This document shows positions 22,493 to 33,589 of a stretch of DNA of 64,000 nucleotides, piece by piece. Position numbers and translations under genes: made by a program. Position 1 is the first letter of the stretch. Each line of letters begins with the position of its first letter. Below the pieces are notes generated by a model that was not told the DNA's origin, made no database searches, and saw nothing but the letters and a program-made list of their open reading frames with translations. The DNA comes from Mytilus californianus (taxonomy: Eukaryota; Mollusca; Bivalvia; Mytilida; Mytilidae). The stretch lies in contig NW_026262581.1 in assembly GCF_021869535.1 (NCBI RefSeq), forward strand, positions 117,456,771 through 117,520,770, in the 5' to 3' direction.

Positions 22493-23397
22493 TTTAGAAT
22501 TGTCCGTTTATAAATTTGAAAATTATAAAGAGGCTAAGGTTTCAACTCCATCAGGAAAAATTGAAAGTTGACCTTATTATGGATTTGGCTATTTTTTTAG
22601 GTCCTTTTGGTCATATAGCATAAAATTATAAAGTATTGTTTTCATTTTATATTAGATATTTCATTCAATTCATGTGTTATTGTAATGGGGGGTTTGGTTA
22701 CTCCTTTTCCTTAGTTTTCTTGCACCTATGTTTTTTCGTCACTGTAATATATATCAATCATAAAATATTATTGACTGTAAAAACAAAGGTAGCATGCAAT
22801 GAAATAAATTTTTTTTTAGTTCAGAACAGAAAGTTGTCATTAAATTGAAAAAGGTTTAATTTTATCAACATTGTAATATGTTTTTTGTGAATTTTTGTGA
22901 ATACATTATATTGTCCTTCACTTAATTACAGTTATAAATTAGAAAAAGTCAGTTTTTAAGGTCAAGAATGACTTATTTCTTATTCACATTTTCTTCAAAA
23001 AACCCGGACCATTTGTTAAAAAACCCGGACGTTTCAACTGTTGCTCTCGAAAAAACACGGACTATGCAAAACACTGAATTTTAGGTTAAATACAACAAAA
23101 TTGGGCGTCTTTTGTGCTCAAAACATGTATAGTATTCAAAATAAGATGGACAGTCATGAATAAAACTATTATAATTGCAAAATATCAGGTAATTGACCTG
23201 ATCGCATGTTTTATCACTCGAAAAAACCCGATCTACACTAAAAAAAAGTGGACCGATTCACTCGAAAAAAAAACACGATCTCCGCCGGACACTATACCTA
23301 CCGTGATTATAAGACATTAAAAATACAATTAACCGTATTGTCAGTAGGCCATTTTTTCCTTAATTTCTTTCATTCGTGATGGGATCAAAATCTGAAA

Positions 23398-23900
23398 ATA
23401 AGGACATGAGGTATGATTGCCGATGAGACATCTTTTTACCAGATACCAAATGACGAATATGTAAGCAACTTATATGTCTGTACAAAACCCATAACAAATA
23501 GTAAGCTATACAGGGTCCTGGTAAGACAACATGTAGAACAATTTAAACGAGAAAACCAATGGCCTGTTCTTCATGTATGCATAAAACAATAAACATAAAA
23601 TAAGTATGAAAGGTAGCAACCAACGACTACCACTGAATTACAGTCTCCAGATTTTGGACAGGCACATACAGAATTTGGCGTTGTTTAACATCTTTTTTGC
23701 GCAACCCTCCCCTTATCTGGGACATTGCTGCAACAGCACAACAAAGTACAAACTTAAAAAAAACAGTGAAGAAGGCTTGACTGATCAAATCGACACAAAG
23801 TACAAAAATAACCCAACTTACAAAAAGACTAAAAGACACAAAATACCAATCTTAGACTTAATGGTACTCACAGTTTTTAAAAGCTAGTTCAAAGCTACGC
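23398..23900 (-). repeat. CATACCACATCT-tail repeat, copy 5 (diverged)
   Basis: It starts with GAGGTATGATTGCCGATGAG and keeps AAGCTATACAGGGTCC, ACGAGAAAACCAATGGCC, AACCAACGACTACCACTGAA and CCCTCCCCTTATCTGGGAC in family order. The divergence suggests an old copy or a separate subfamily. Confidence 0.7.
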
Positions 23901-24487
23901 CAATTACAACTTATTTATAAATCATGTTTCCCAGACTTAAATATTAACCAGTACACGCCAATAATTGAGTGTAAAGACTTCATAAGCAATTACGGAGTTT
24001 CATAGAAGACAACAATAACTAAATTGAAATAATTTGAAAGCCAATTTACAGTTTTACTTCCGGTAGAATTTTGGTTTTTGGTAAAACGGTTTTTCATATT
24101 ATTTATTGGATAAATACTCAGCATTGTCTGAAATCATTCAAAATTGCAGTTTTATAGTATAATTAAACACAAAGCATTCATTAAACTTACTAAAATAAAA
24201 CATGATGTTTGGATATTATATCTGTTTTACTGAACAAAAAAGAGTACTTATAATTGAATTGCTTGAATAGATTTTGAAAATAATATAAAGTTAGATACAA
24301 CAGTAGTATGGTGATGTTGATATCTCGTAAATCCATGCATCGACACGGTTGACGTCTCGGACTTGGTATGCACGAAATACCCGCTACGTGTATGCAGACT
24401 CGATCAAACTGCCATGGTTAGCAACATTTGGATATGTGTTCAGATTAACGTTATAATTGTGTTACAACTGCAAAGTATGTCTAGGTT

Positions 24488-24575
24488 AGTCTATGGAAAG
24501 GTATACACTATGAAATTTAGAGCGAGGGGCTTGCCCCGAGCTCTTAATTTCATAGTATATACCTTTCCATAGACT
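24488..24575. repeat. Foldback palindrome 4
   Basis: Arms of about 40 bases (AGTCTATGGAAAGGTATACA on the left, complement with two changes on the right) around the tip GAGCGAGGGGCTTGCCCCGAG. Related half-arms recur around 25307 and 25650. Confidence 0.88.
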
Positions 24576-25156
24576 ATCCAATTTAGCACATATTTACAAC
24601 TCGAGTAATCTTTTAATTGGTCTATTGATAGTTTATTTTGGCTGACTACTTGTATGACAGGTGTTTGTAAAACGGAGCTCATTAACGAGTTTTGTAAATC
24701 TACTCACTAGTATCATTGTAAAATATGTGATTTCAAAAGGCCCTTCACTCCAGAATGAAAAGATGGTAGCTGCTGGTGTAAGTATGTATACTGATATAAA
24801 GCGGTGTTTTACTATACGTGTTCTTCTTACAAGGTAAGATGACAAAATAAATTGACCAAAAGCAGACAATAATTAAATTGCAGTGGAAGCTTTACATGTT
24901 TTGAAAACATTTTTTAATTTCACAGTAAAACTAAAGCTATAATAAATTTGAAACATAGAGATAGTTTGTCCCCAAAGATATAGTCTAGCAGATAGGCATT
25001 AAAAAGCAACTACAAATAGATCAGAGATTATAGGTTTTGTGTTTTTTTTTTATTAGTTCAAAGTAAAAACTAAAAGATTTATCAGAATATGTTTATATAT
25101 ATATATATATAGCTTGCACATTATCTTCAGACATAATCACAGTTTTTCAATTCATG

Positions 25157-25235
25157 ACATCGTCCTGAACATGCATGAAATATTTGCCACTGGACATTAA
25201 GCAACCAATAATCAATAAATCAATCAATTCATGAC
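25157..25235 (+). repeat. SINE-like 3' end fragment
   Basis: TCGTCCTGAACATGCATGAA, TTTGCCACTGGACATTAAGC, then a CAATAATCAATAAATCAATC tail. Second copy of the element end at 22438. Confidence 0.55.
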
Positions 25236-25306
25236 GAAATAGATCACTTTCCTTAAGAAAGTTTAAAAAATTATCACCAAGTTGCTTTAATTTTTCTTCA
25301 AAAGGT

Positions 25307-25672
25307 TTCATAGTACACACTTTTCTGTGTACAAAGTAATTGCATGGATGATACATTATCATAATTTTAAGATATCGTTGTACTCTAATCAAGGTATAAA
25401 GAACCATATGTATTACCCTTTATTTAAATGATAACATTTGCAATTGTCAAAAACATTTTTTAGATCCAAAGATTTTAATAGCAGGATATTTAAAAATCAA
25501 TGTGAAAACTAATCACAAACTATTTAATTTAATTTGGAACACAGCATTTTATTTCAAAATAGCCAGTGGCAATTTTTGTTTTAAATATCTTGATTACGAT
25601 ACAATGAAATCTTACCCTTGTGGTCATTCATGCGTAGTTACTTAGTACACAGGAAAAGTATGTACTATGAAA
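25307..25672. repeat. Inverted repeat pair related to foldback 4
   Basis: TTCATAGTACACACTTTTCT at 25307 is mirrored by GAAAAGTATGTACTATGAAA at 25653-25672, about 310 bases apart. The arms resemble those of foldback 4, so this may be a foldback whose tip was replaced by other DNA. The interior is AT-rich and non-coding. Confidence 0.55.
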
Positions 25673-26710
25673 ATTAGAAGGCAAATATAAGCAATTTGAT
25701 TGGACGAGAAGTTGTAAGTATGTGCTAAACATGTAAAGGTATTACTTTGGTAAAGTTTAAACAACGTTTTGGAAACTGTCTTGATGTGAAATAAAAACCG
25801 CTTTGTACCAGACATGTTTGATATCATACCATGTTATACTTATGTAATACACAATTTTCTAATATTCCGTGAATTATATAATCATAAGTTCAGTCTTGAT
25901 AATTTGTCCTAAATATAAACTTGATCGTACATTCCACAATTTCAAGGGGGTCCCTCTTATTGTTTTATAGGAAAGTAAAATCGGGGTTATCCACTGATCT
26001 CTAGTAAGAATATGACAAATAGTTTCTGTCACATAAGTATTGGTCGACTTTTGAAAAGATATCAGATCATAGATCAAACAACTTCTTTAACGCCGATAGC
26101 CGAACTAGCATGAATACTCGAGCACCGAGACCGATGTTAAGATAGACAATAAAATTATTTATAAATAAATGTTTAAAGCTTAAATACATTTGTGACCTTC
26201 AAAGCACCAATTAAAATCTCAAAAAATCTTCAAATGCAACGTGCATCAGGGAAAAATGTATACATGTACTACATTATACAAAATTCTCTGCTCTCTTTCA
26301 ATCGAGTTTGGACAGTCATAATCGTTGTGATTTGAAACTGTTCTTTCCAAAGGGAGAAAGAGATAAAAGAAGAAAGTTTAATATGAAATATATTTCTGAT
26401 ACATATGAGTAAAAGGAGATTTGGGAACAACAGCTGTTGAGGTCCCAAACATTGAGCTGGTACATTGAACATTGACACCCCTGGGTTTAAACTACTTTTG
26501 TTAGACCTCGATTACATATCTTCAGATAATACTGTTCGGTCTTCAGTGAACGGAAGAACTTTTTCTCTCTTCTTTTCATATGATTTTTCTTAAAAAAACC
26601 AAAGCCTCAGTGGTATTCAATGTGTAGGGTAAACTGGACGTGTATTTTTCAATGGAACACAAGAACATCTTTACCGCTTTGGCAGACCTACAAAATTAAA
26701 AAGTTTAATT
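25673..26710. other. Non-coding stretch
   Basis: No ORF with a recognisable domain and no clear repeat. Confidence 0.4.
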
Positions 26711-27590
26711 GTCCCCCGCGTAACGCGTTGCGGGGGACATTGAAATACCGGGCGTTCGTCCGTGCGTCCGTGTGTCCGTCCGTCTTTCCGTCCCGTCTTG
26801 TTAGCGCTCTCACGGGTACAATTCTTACCAAATTTTTATAAAACTTATTCTTTAGGTTAATATCAGCAATATCTCGGACAAGTTCTATCATGGTGGCCGA
26901 TCGACTATTTTTAAAAAAGTTATGCCCTTGGAAATATTAAATTTATGAAAAATGGCCTCGTTAGCGCTCTCACTGGTACAATTCTTGCAAGATTTTTATA
27001 AAAATATATACTATAGGTTAATATAAGCAATATGTCGGACAAGGTCTATAATGGTGGCCGATCGTCTTTTTTAAAAGAGTTATGCTCCTTGGAAATATTA
27101 AATAATGGAAAATGGCATCGTTAGTGCTCTTACGGGTACAATTCTTGCCAGATTTTTATATAAAAATATATACTATAGGTTAATATCAGCAATATCTGGG
27201 ACAAGTCCTATAATGGGGGCCAATCGACTAATTTTAAAAGAGTTATGCCCCTTGGAAATATTAGATTTATGGAAAATGGCCTCGTTAGCGCTCTCACGGG
27301 TACAATTCTTGCCAGATTTTTATAAAACTTATACTATAGGTTAATATCAGCAATATATCGGACAAGTTATATAATAGTGGACGATCGACTTTTTTAAAAA
27401 GAGTTCTCCCCCTTGGAAATATTATATTTATTGAAAATGGCCCCGTTAGCGCTCTCATGGGTACAATTCTTGCCAGATTTTTATAAAACTTATACTATAG
27501 GTTAATATCAGCAATATCTCGGACAAGTTCTATAATGGTGGACGATTGACTTTTTTTAAAAGAGTTATGCCCCTTGGAAATATAAAATAT
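26711..27590 (+). repeat. Tandem array, about 160-bp unit, about five copies, with a GC-rich hairpin at its head
   Basis: Units start at GTTAGCGCTCTCAC-like words near 26801, 26960, 27119, 27285 and 27445. Each contains TACAATTCTTGCCAGATTTT, TAGGTTAATATCAGCAATAT, GGTGGCCGATCGAC and GAGTTATGCCCCTTGG. The array is preceded by a self-complementary block (26711-26738, arms GTCCCCCGC and GCGGGGGAC around AACGCGTT) and a CCGT-rich tract. Reading frames across it are by-products of the repeat. Confidence 0.9.
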
Positions 27591-27616
27591 GTGCAACGCG
27601 GTGTTCTTTTATTTAC

Positions 27617-27949
27617 ATGTACCTATATTTAGAAAAGCACAAACACAATATTAAAATCATAAATTTCCAACCACCTCAAACTGTCCAAAAACAACCAGGA
27701 CAATCACATAAACAATTTGATTCCCGTAAAATTTGCGAACTGTCTTGGATTAAACAACTACAGACAGTGTATCCCCTAGGTCTAAATGACAATATCATGG
27801 GCCAAGGGAATATATCTAAAATTTCCTCTATCGATATCATGATAATTGTTGATAAAAGACAACATAATCATGGGTCTCATTACAATCGCATTAGCCACAA
27901 TCTACGAAATAAGCATCGTTTTAATTTTACACTTGATAGACTATCCTAA
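27617..27949 (+). pseudogene. Penelope-like element, C-terminal endonuclease-side fragment
   Basis: An open stretch ending at TAA (27947-27949). The run CELSWIKQLQTVYPLGLNDN followed by MGQGNISK and, later, HGSHYNRISHNLRNK resembles the C-terminal end of PLE proteins, where a GIY-YIG nuclease ends with a WI-x2-L-x-T-x2-P-x-GLN block. The GIY-YIG core itself is not visible upstream. The ribozyme-bearing terminal repeat starts directly at the stop codon, the layout expected of a PLE 3' end. Family call is inference from the motif. Confidence 0.6.
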
Positions 27950-28405
27950 ATTGAGGTAAATTGTATGGCTTTCCAAATACCGTTTCGATTCCTAACATCA
28001 CTGAAGAGACATTAATTGTCGAAATCCGGATATGGTGTACAAAAACCTTTGCACCTTTTGTTTGCAGTATACCATCTTTTCCGCAAGTTTATTGTTTTCT
28101 GTTTAGTATTGAATTTATAATTAAGATCCTTTATTACATCGGTGATCCGTTTATTTGGCAATCGTCAATGGCAGTCAGCAGGGTTAAAGAACATTTGTTG
28201 TTCGACCTGTTAGTCAAATGCGTTTTGTTTAAATATACTTTTTCACTTTTTTGGTCTTAAGGAAAATGTTGTTTGTGCTGTATTTAGACCCCTCTAACAA
28301 GAAATTTGTTTTGCATGCACACGTATAAAATTGCGGTTTTTATCCAACGCAATCATAGGTTTGAACGTTGTTTTCAATCTAGACTTGTTTATATTTTAAA
28401 AGAAT
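27940..28405 (+). repeat. PLE terminal repeat (pLTR-like) carrying a hammerhead
   Basis: It begins CTATCCTAAATTGAGGTAAA at the end of the PLE frame and continues through the hammerhead, TCTTTTCCGCAAGTTTATTG, CCTGTTAGTCAAATGCG, AGACCCCTCTAACAAG and ACGCAATCATAGGTTTGAAC. The same 460 bases occur as tandem copies at 62945-64000. Confidence 0.85.
27994..28039 (+). ncRNA. Hammerhead ribozyme, type I (HH-A, PLE family)
   Basis: CTGAAGA core at 28001-28007, helix II GACA/TGTC with loop TTAAT, GAAA at 28021-28024, and a very short helix III (ATCCGGAT). Predicted self-cleavage is after the A at 28032 (an NUA site). Helix I pairs AACATCA with TGGTGTA. All invariant core bases are present, so it should be able to cleave in RNA form. 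Hammerheads are known from terminal repeats of PLEs. Confidence 0.88.
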
Positions 28406-28849
28406 GATAGACATCAATCATTATGCAAACTGGGTCAAATACCAATTAGTAAATTACATAATATTTGAACCGAGTGTGATATCGTTTTCCAGTCCAAAAT
28501 ATTAGTGTACACGTATCATAACAGCTTTTTGTCAAAATAGATTGTTCCATCGAATTGATAAACCTGAATATCATTTAAGGTATTTTCTAAAATACATTGA
28601 AGGTATTGATTTTATAAATTTGTCTAGTATTTTTATTGACTCTACCGTTCAAAACTTTATACCTGCTTATTTTGATAACATAGAGCCACCTATAATTTCT
28701 TTATACGTATAAAATCCCAGAAGAAGTTTAATTTTTAATTATACGTCAGTAACATCAGACGTCAGTATAGAAAACAATGCACCTTCAACATGAGACTGTG
28801 AAACATCGAAGTTTAGATATGATCCCTATGACCATGTAATTACAGGGGA

Positions 28850-30430
28850 CCTCAACATCGTTCAAGACCGAGAGGTTATTAACTTTCATAAAAAAGGGAC
28901 CAAAATATCGTCCACCATCGAAAATAAACCGAAAAGAGTGTCGTCAGGTCATTAAAGATGCTCTTTCATCCTATTGTAAAAATTGGTGTAAACAAGAGAA
29001 ATCTGACAAAAAGTCACTTGATTCCTTTTTAAATAAATATCTTAACTAATATTGTTGATATTCGCATTTCACATTTCGAAAAATAATTTAGAAATAAATA
29101 AAAAGAGTAAGTAATACGCCCATTTTCTAGGATTAAAAACAAAATTCAAGTACTCGCAAAACGTTTTGTGTTCGTACCGGCCGACAAAGCAGCCAACAAT
29201 GTGGTGGTGGTATGACATTGATACTACACGGAAGTCAAATTATACATTCATCTATATTCAAGGCCGTGCGCTCCACAAAGAGTCAAATAGTAAATATTCA
29301 TGTCACTACCACTAAGCTTAAGGCCTCCTCTGAAAATTTGAAAGTCCCTACCATGTACTGGCTTCCTGAATTATCCCAAAACCCGTTCAATGTTCGTTTA
29401 ATCTCAGCTTCTAGTGAATGTTCTACGACGAATCTTTCCTGACTGTTTACTAGTTCCCTTACTTCTATTAAACAAATTGTTTTAAAGGAGTGTCAAAAAC
29501 TCTTTGGATGTTTTGGATATATAACGTGTTTTGATGGTCCGTTCAATTCAGTTGACAGCTATGATTTTTTCGACTCTGTACACTACACTTTCACACATTC
29601 TTATCAAACAGAAGTTCTCTTATTTAATGAAATGGTTCTTTTTCTGGTCGGAGATTTATTTGCAGCAACTAATATAATGCTTTTTTCTTCTGTAATGAAA
29701 AAAGGAAATATGCTTGTAAGATATACTTACTATGATAAAGCGGTAAATTTTCTTCTAAACAACATTGATGTACCTTTCGGTAATACAATTTACAATTACA
29801 TTTAATGGATCAATTTAAAAACACAGACCGTTACCTTGATGATATTTTTCCTTTAAATAATCAAGAACTTTCGAATTTTACTGCGAAAATTTACACAAAG
29901 GAACTTACTTTAAATAAATATAATACAGACAGCAATAATCGTCCTTTTCTAGATTTGGATATTTTAGTGATACGGGACAGTCTATAAAACAACTTAGGAC
30001 AAAAGAGACGATTTTTCGTTCCCGATTATTAATTTTTCTCTTTTTGAACGGTGATTTTCCTTTGGCCCCTTCTTACGGTGTGTATATTTCATAACTTCTT
30101 CGCTACGCCGATGTCTTTAATCGCATTTGCGATTTTAAGGTACGTAATTTTGTATTACTGATATATATATTATTAAGTAAAGGATTTCGTTATCACAAAT
30201 GAATTAAAACCTTTACCAAATTCTTTCATAGATACAAAAATTTGGTTTTGAAAATTTGGCTGTACCTGTAGAGTTCTTATCAAAAACGGGATCTCATATA
30301 GAGATCTATCAAAAACGGGATATCATTGTTCGGTTTAAAGTGAAATTCGGTTTTATCAGGGTTCGGTTTTCGGTTTTTGTAAATTAATTGATCCTTTGAA
30401 TAAACTTATTTTTAAAGGTCCAATTTAACA
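28850..30430 (+). pseudogene. Penelope-like reverse transcriptase pseudogene (YLDD lineage, copy A)
   Basis: Coding similarity is scattered over three frames with many stops. In order: FVFVPADKAANNVVVV near 29167, VPTMYWLPELSQNPF near 29345, NVRLISASS, fragments of the mid palm, then DQFKNTDRYLDDIFPLNN (29807-29860) with the catalytic YLDD intact, ELTLNKYNTD, and RPFLDLDIL. The order matches the palm and pre-thumb of PLE-type polymerases. The stretch after 29987 continues in other frames (SYGVYIS-like, then the thumb). It is dead. A long tail repeat follows at 30620. Confidence 0.7.
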
Positions 30431-30619
30431 CAGTAGTAAAATCTTTAAATTTTGTTTTTATTGGTACTAACATTGTTTTTTGTTTTTGAAAAATTAAAGC
30501 ATAACTAAATATATATTGCTATATATGTACAATCATCAGAACTCATTTTCCTACATCCTGTTGATACATGTACTGCTTACTTAGACTTTGGCATTGGGCA
30601 GGGTCATGCATTTCTCAGA

Positions 30620-31165
30620 CTTCTTTACGCTTTGAACTAGTTTTCAGTAACTTCGAGTACTCTTATTTAGGTGCTTTGTGTCTATTGTTTTTGTTAGTTG
30701 TTTTTATGCCTCGTACCGGTCTTTTGAGTTAAGCCAATTGCTATTGATTTTGATAGTTTGTTATTATGTTGTACTGTTACACTACCTTCCAAGGTTAGGG
30801 GAGAGTTGAGCGCCCACAAACTACTGTTTCCGGTTAGGGTGAAGGTTGGCGCCTGTTAAAACGTTTAAACCCGCTGCATTTGTATGCACCTGTCCTAAGT
30901 CAGGAGCCTATTGTTCAGTGGTTGTCGTTTGTTGGTGTGGTTCATAAGTGTTTCTCGTTTCTCGTTTTTTATATAGATTAGACCGTTGGTTTTCCTGTTT
31001 GAATTGTTTTACACTAGTCATTTTGGGGCCCTTTATAGCTTGTTGTTCGGTGTGAGCCAAGGCTCCGTGTTAAAGGCCGTACTTTGACCTATAATGGTTT
31101 ATTTTTTACACATTGTGACTTGGATGGAGAGTTGTCTCATTGGCACTCATACCACATCTTCTTAT
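30620..31165 (+). repeat. CATACCACATCT-tail repeat, copy 6 (long form)
   Basis: The long form begins near CTTTGAACTAGTTTTCAG and continues through CCAAGGTTAGGGGAGAGTTG, CACCTGTCCTAAGTCAGGAG, TTCTCGTTTCTCGTTTTTTA, GGGGCCCTTTATAGC, and ends TTGGCACTCATACCACATCT. It follows a PLE reverse transcriptase in the same orientation, as copy 10 does. I therefore infer that the family is the 3' non-coding end of a PLE-type retroelement; most copies in this window are 5'-truncated to this tail. Confidence 0.85.
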
Positions 31166-31380
31166 TTATATTAACCCCGCCCCATTCTTTATGTGCCTGT
31201 CCCAAGTCAGGAGCCTGTAATTCAGTGGTTGTCGTTGGTTTATGTTTGTTTTTTCATAAATTGTTTTGTTAAAAATAAGGCCGTTAGTTTTCCCAATTGA
31301 ATTGTTTCACATTTATAATGTCGGGGCCTTTTATAGCGGACTATACGGTGGATAGTTGTCTCATTGACAATTATACCACA
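31166..31380 (+). repeat. CATACCACATCT-tail repeat, copy 7
   Basis: It starts at AACCCCGCCCCATTCTTTAT, immediately after copy 6 in the same orientation, and lacks the ACCTATAATTG segment (internal deletion between TATACGG and GTGGATAG). Confidence 0.8.
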
Positions 31381-32149
31381 TCTCATTATTTCATATAGCA
31401 TTCTCTTTTTTATACTTCCTTATAAAAAAGAAGAAATTTTTACTTCCTTTTAGTCACCAGGAATTATTTTGTTGGACTAACAATGTGTGTTTTAAAGATT
31501 GTAACTCACAAAAGCAAATAATTTCAATATGACTGATAAACATGGATATATAAATTAATCTTTCATTGTATATATTTATTGAAAATCGAATAACCTTTGA
31601 CATGTAACTAAATTTCATTTAAGAAAAAAAAACAAAACAAACAAAGGCTGTCTATTGCTCGTGCATAGATGATTTCATTTGTAATTTTGGGTATCTTTTT
31701 ATCCACTGGAAGTCTTCAATGTCGAAAGGTATGTATAGAAACTCATAAGTTAAGTTTTAAAATGAAAAGTTACCATATTTCATATCCAAGCCTTTTTCTT
31801 TTTAAAAGTCAACAAATTTTATGTCTAGCAATAGTCACATGGCTTGTTCTTGTGGTTGAAGAGTTTCTGTCGTATAGCAATTTGCAAAATTATACATTAT
31901 TAAGCCCATAACAGCTTACATTTAGATATGACCATCTATTGACAAATTGTGGTCATGGATTGGCTGTGTCAGATCGGGTAAGCATTTGTCCGTTACGCTC
32001 ACTTATTACATTGTATTTACAATGGAGATTTAATTAAATGAACAGGGTCGCCAAAGGTTTCTCAACGCATAAAAACAAATAACAATGGTTTCATGCAATT
32101 ACAATACGGACCTCTCAATGGGTATGTACATAATTACTACATGTATATG
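31381..32149. other. Non-coding stretch
   Basis: AT-rich. A short ORF (31669-31911) lacks any recognised domain. Confidence 0.4.
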
Positions 32150-32742
32150 TAGTATTTCGGTACTGGCATGAAAATACGGATTTTGTGTTTTTTAAAATTT
32201 GCTGTTACAAAATTGGGGAAATTATTTTAAATTAAGAAATATATCTTCTTACGCAAATTCTGATTCCTTTACCGACTTTGGCTATATTTTTTTTGTAATT
32301 TTTGGTTTATAAGCTCTTCATATTTTTAATAAGCTTGGATTTTCAAATATTTTGGCCTCGAACATCACTGAAGAGACATGTATTGTCGAAATGCGCATCT
32401 GGTGTAGACAAAATGATACCGTTAATGTTATATCTTCTTCAATGATCAGATTTGCTTTAACATTCAAAAAGCATGCTAACAAAATTATTAACAAAAATGA
32501 AATGAAAAAAGCCCAGTCAAATATGTTCATAATACAGAAACATGTTAGTATTGTATACCTGTAATAGTGCAATCATACGCATTTTTGTTTTGAGTGTCGC
32601 TATACGTGTTTTTTTTAAATGTTACATTGTATATGACTACGTTTTATTTGGAAATACAATGGATATAGCCAGACCTAGAAATATTAAAATGTAGTAAAAC
32701 ATATTTATTTAGTATTTGAAAGTTTAAGAATAATCAACATTA
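32150..32742 (+). repeat. Hammerhead-bearing dispersed repeat (family 2), copy 1
   Basis: Homologous to 49240-49520. Shared words are AATTTGCTGTTACAAAATT, TTGGATTTTCAAATATTTTGGC and AATAATCAACATTA. It is interrupted after CAACATTA by tail repeat copy 8 and resumes at 33012. Confidence 0.8.
32361..32406 (+). ncRNA. Hammerhead ribozyme, type I (HH-B, family 2)
   Basis: CTGAAGA core at 32368-32374, helix II GACA/TGTC, GAAA at 32388-32391, helix III ATGC/GCAT, predicted cleavage after the C at 32399, helix I AACATCA with TGGTGT. All required core bases are present. Confidence 0.88.
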
Positions 32743-33011
32743 GGAATCTGATGTTCAGTAGTTGTCGTTTGTTGATGTGGTTCATAAGTGTTTCTCGTTT
32801 CTCGTTTTTTATATAGATTAGACCGTTGGTTTTCCCGTTTGAATGGTTTTACACTAGTAATTTTTTGGGGCCCTTTATAGATTACTGTTCGGTGTGAGCC
32901 AAGGCTCCGTGTTGAAGACCGTACTGTGACCTATAATGGTTTACTTTTATAAATTTTGACTTGGATGGAGAGTTGTCTCATTGGCACTCATACCACATCT
33001 TCTTATATCTA
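32743..33011 (+). repeat. CATACCACATCT-tail repeat, copy 8, inserted in family-2 repeat
   Basis: It starts mid-family at GGAATCTGATGTTCAG and ends CATACCACATCTTCTTATAT. ATTA lies on both sides (32739-32742 and 33012-33015). The uninterrupted repeat at 49485-49505 reads straight through this point, so it shows the empty site. Confidence 0.85.
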
Positions 33012-33195
33012 ATTAAGCGTTAATTAGAACATCAACCATTTGTATGTCTCTCAACACAACTCGCAACGGTTGTAAAAATAACCTAAACGGTGACATGAAA
33101 TCAACGTGTGGGAATCGAGATTAATGAACTAGCGAATTTACGATATCTAAGCAGTTTCGGTTTTCAGACTACTAGAAATATAATCTATGTATATG
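33012..33195 (+). repeat. Family-2 repeat, continuation
   Basis: TTAAGCGTTA, GGTTGTAAAAATAA and CGAATTTACGATATCTAAGC match 49495-49650, in the same order. Confidence 0.75.
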
Positions 33196-33589
33196 CGTGA
33201 TGCGTTCTAAAAGTCGATAAAAAAAAATGTAACACACAAAACTCACAAAAAAGAATGAAAGAAAAACATAAGGTGAACAACTTTTTTTAAATCCAAATTG
33301 ACAGAAAAGGGGAAAATTTATTAAGTATTAATGGCATGACAGTCTTTTTTTATATTCTCTGCTAGATTTAAGCAGAACCTTTCTGGATTTGTGGCTAATT
33401 TAGGTGACAATTATGCAGACACTTGTCTACTGTTGAATACCTTAACCTGTTCTATACATGTCCTTTCGCTTTGTCGTGTCATTTGCCTTTTTGTCTAAAT
33501 GACTCTTTTGTTGACCTTTATGACTTTTTTACACTGAATACGTTTGAATTGTTTTGATTGATATGTTAGTCTGTGATAGCATGATTTAA
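33196..33589. other. Non-coding stretch
   Basis: No gene seen. A relic near 33410-33500 (GCAGACACTTGTCTACTG and CATGTCCTTTCGCTTTG) may be the upstream part of a tail-type repeat but is too diverged to delimit. Confidence 0.35.

Larger units (their letters stand above)
20800..23305. mobile_element. Non-autonomous DNA transposon candidate with TIRs and subterminal repeats
   Basis: The ends are inverted: CACGGTAGGTATAGTGCCCG at 20800 mirrors the complement ending at 23305 (one mismatch over the first 20). ATTAT flanks both sides, a possible 5-bp target duplication. Inside each end, a short module on the theme TTTTTTCGAGTG, often with CCGTG or CGGGT before it, recurs several times (20843-20885 and 21222-21285 on the left; complement at 22997-23060 and 23217-23278 on the right), in mirror orientation. 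Subterminal repeat clusters of this kind are usual for transposase binding in CACTA/CMC and similar superfamilies; which superfamily applies here is unknown. The 2.5-kb interior has T-rich tracts and another foldback but no transposase ORF, so it would need a transposase from elsewhere. Confidence 0.7.

Noticed and set aside
26688-27344. ORFs across the tandem array
   Set aside because: The reading frames repeat with the 160-bp unit and exist only because the repeat happens to lack stops in one frame.
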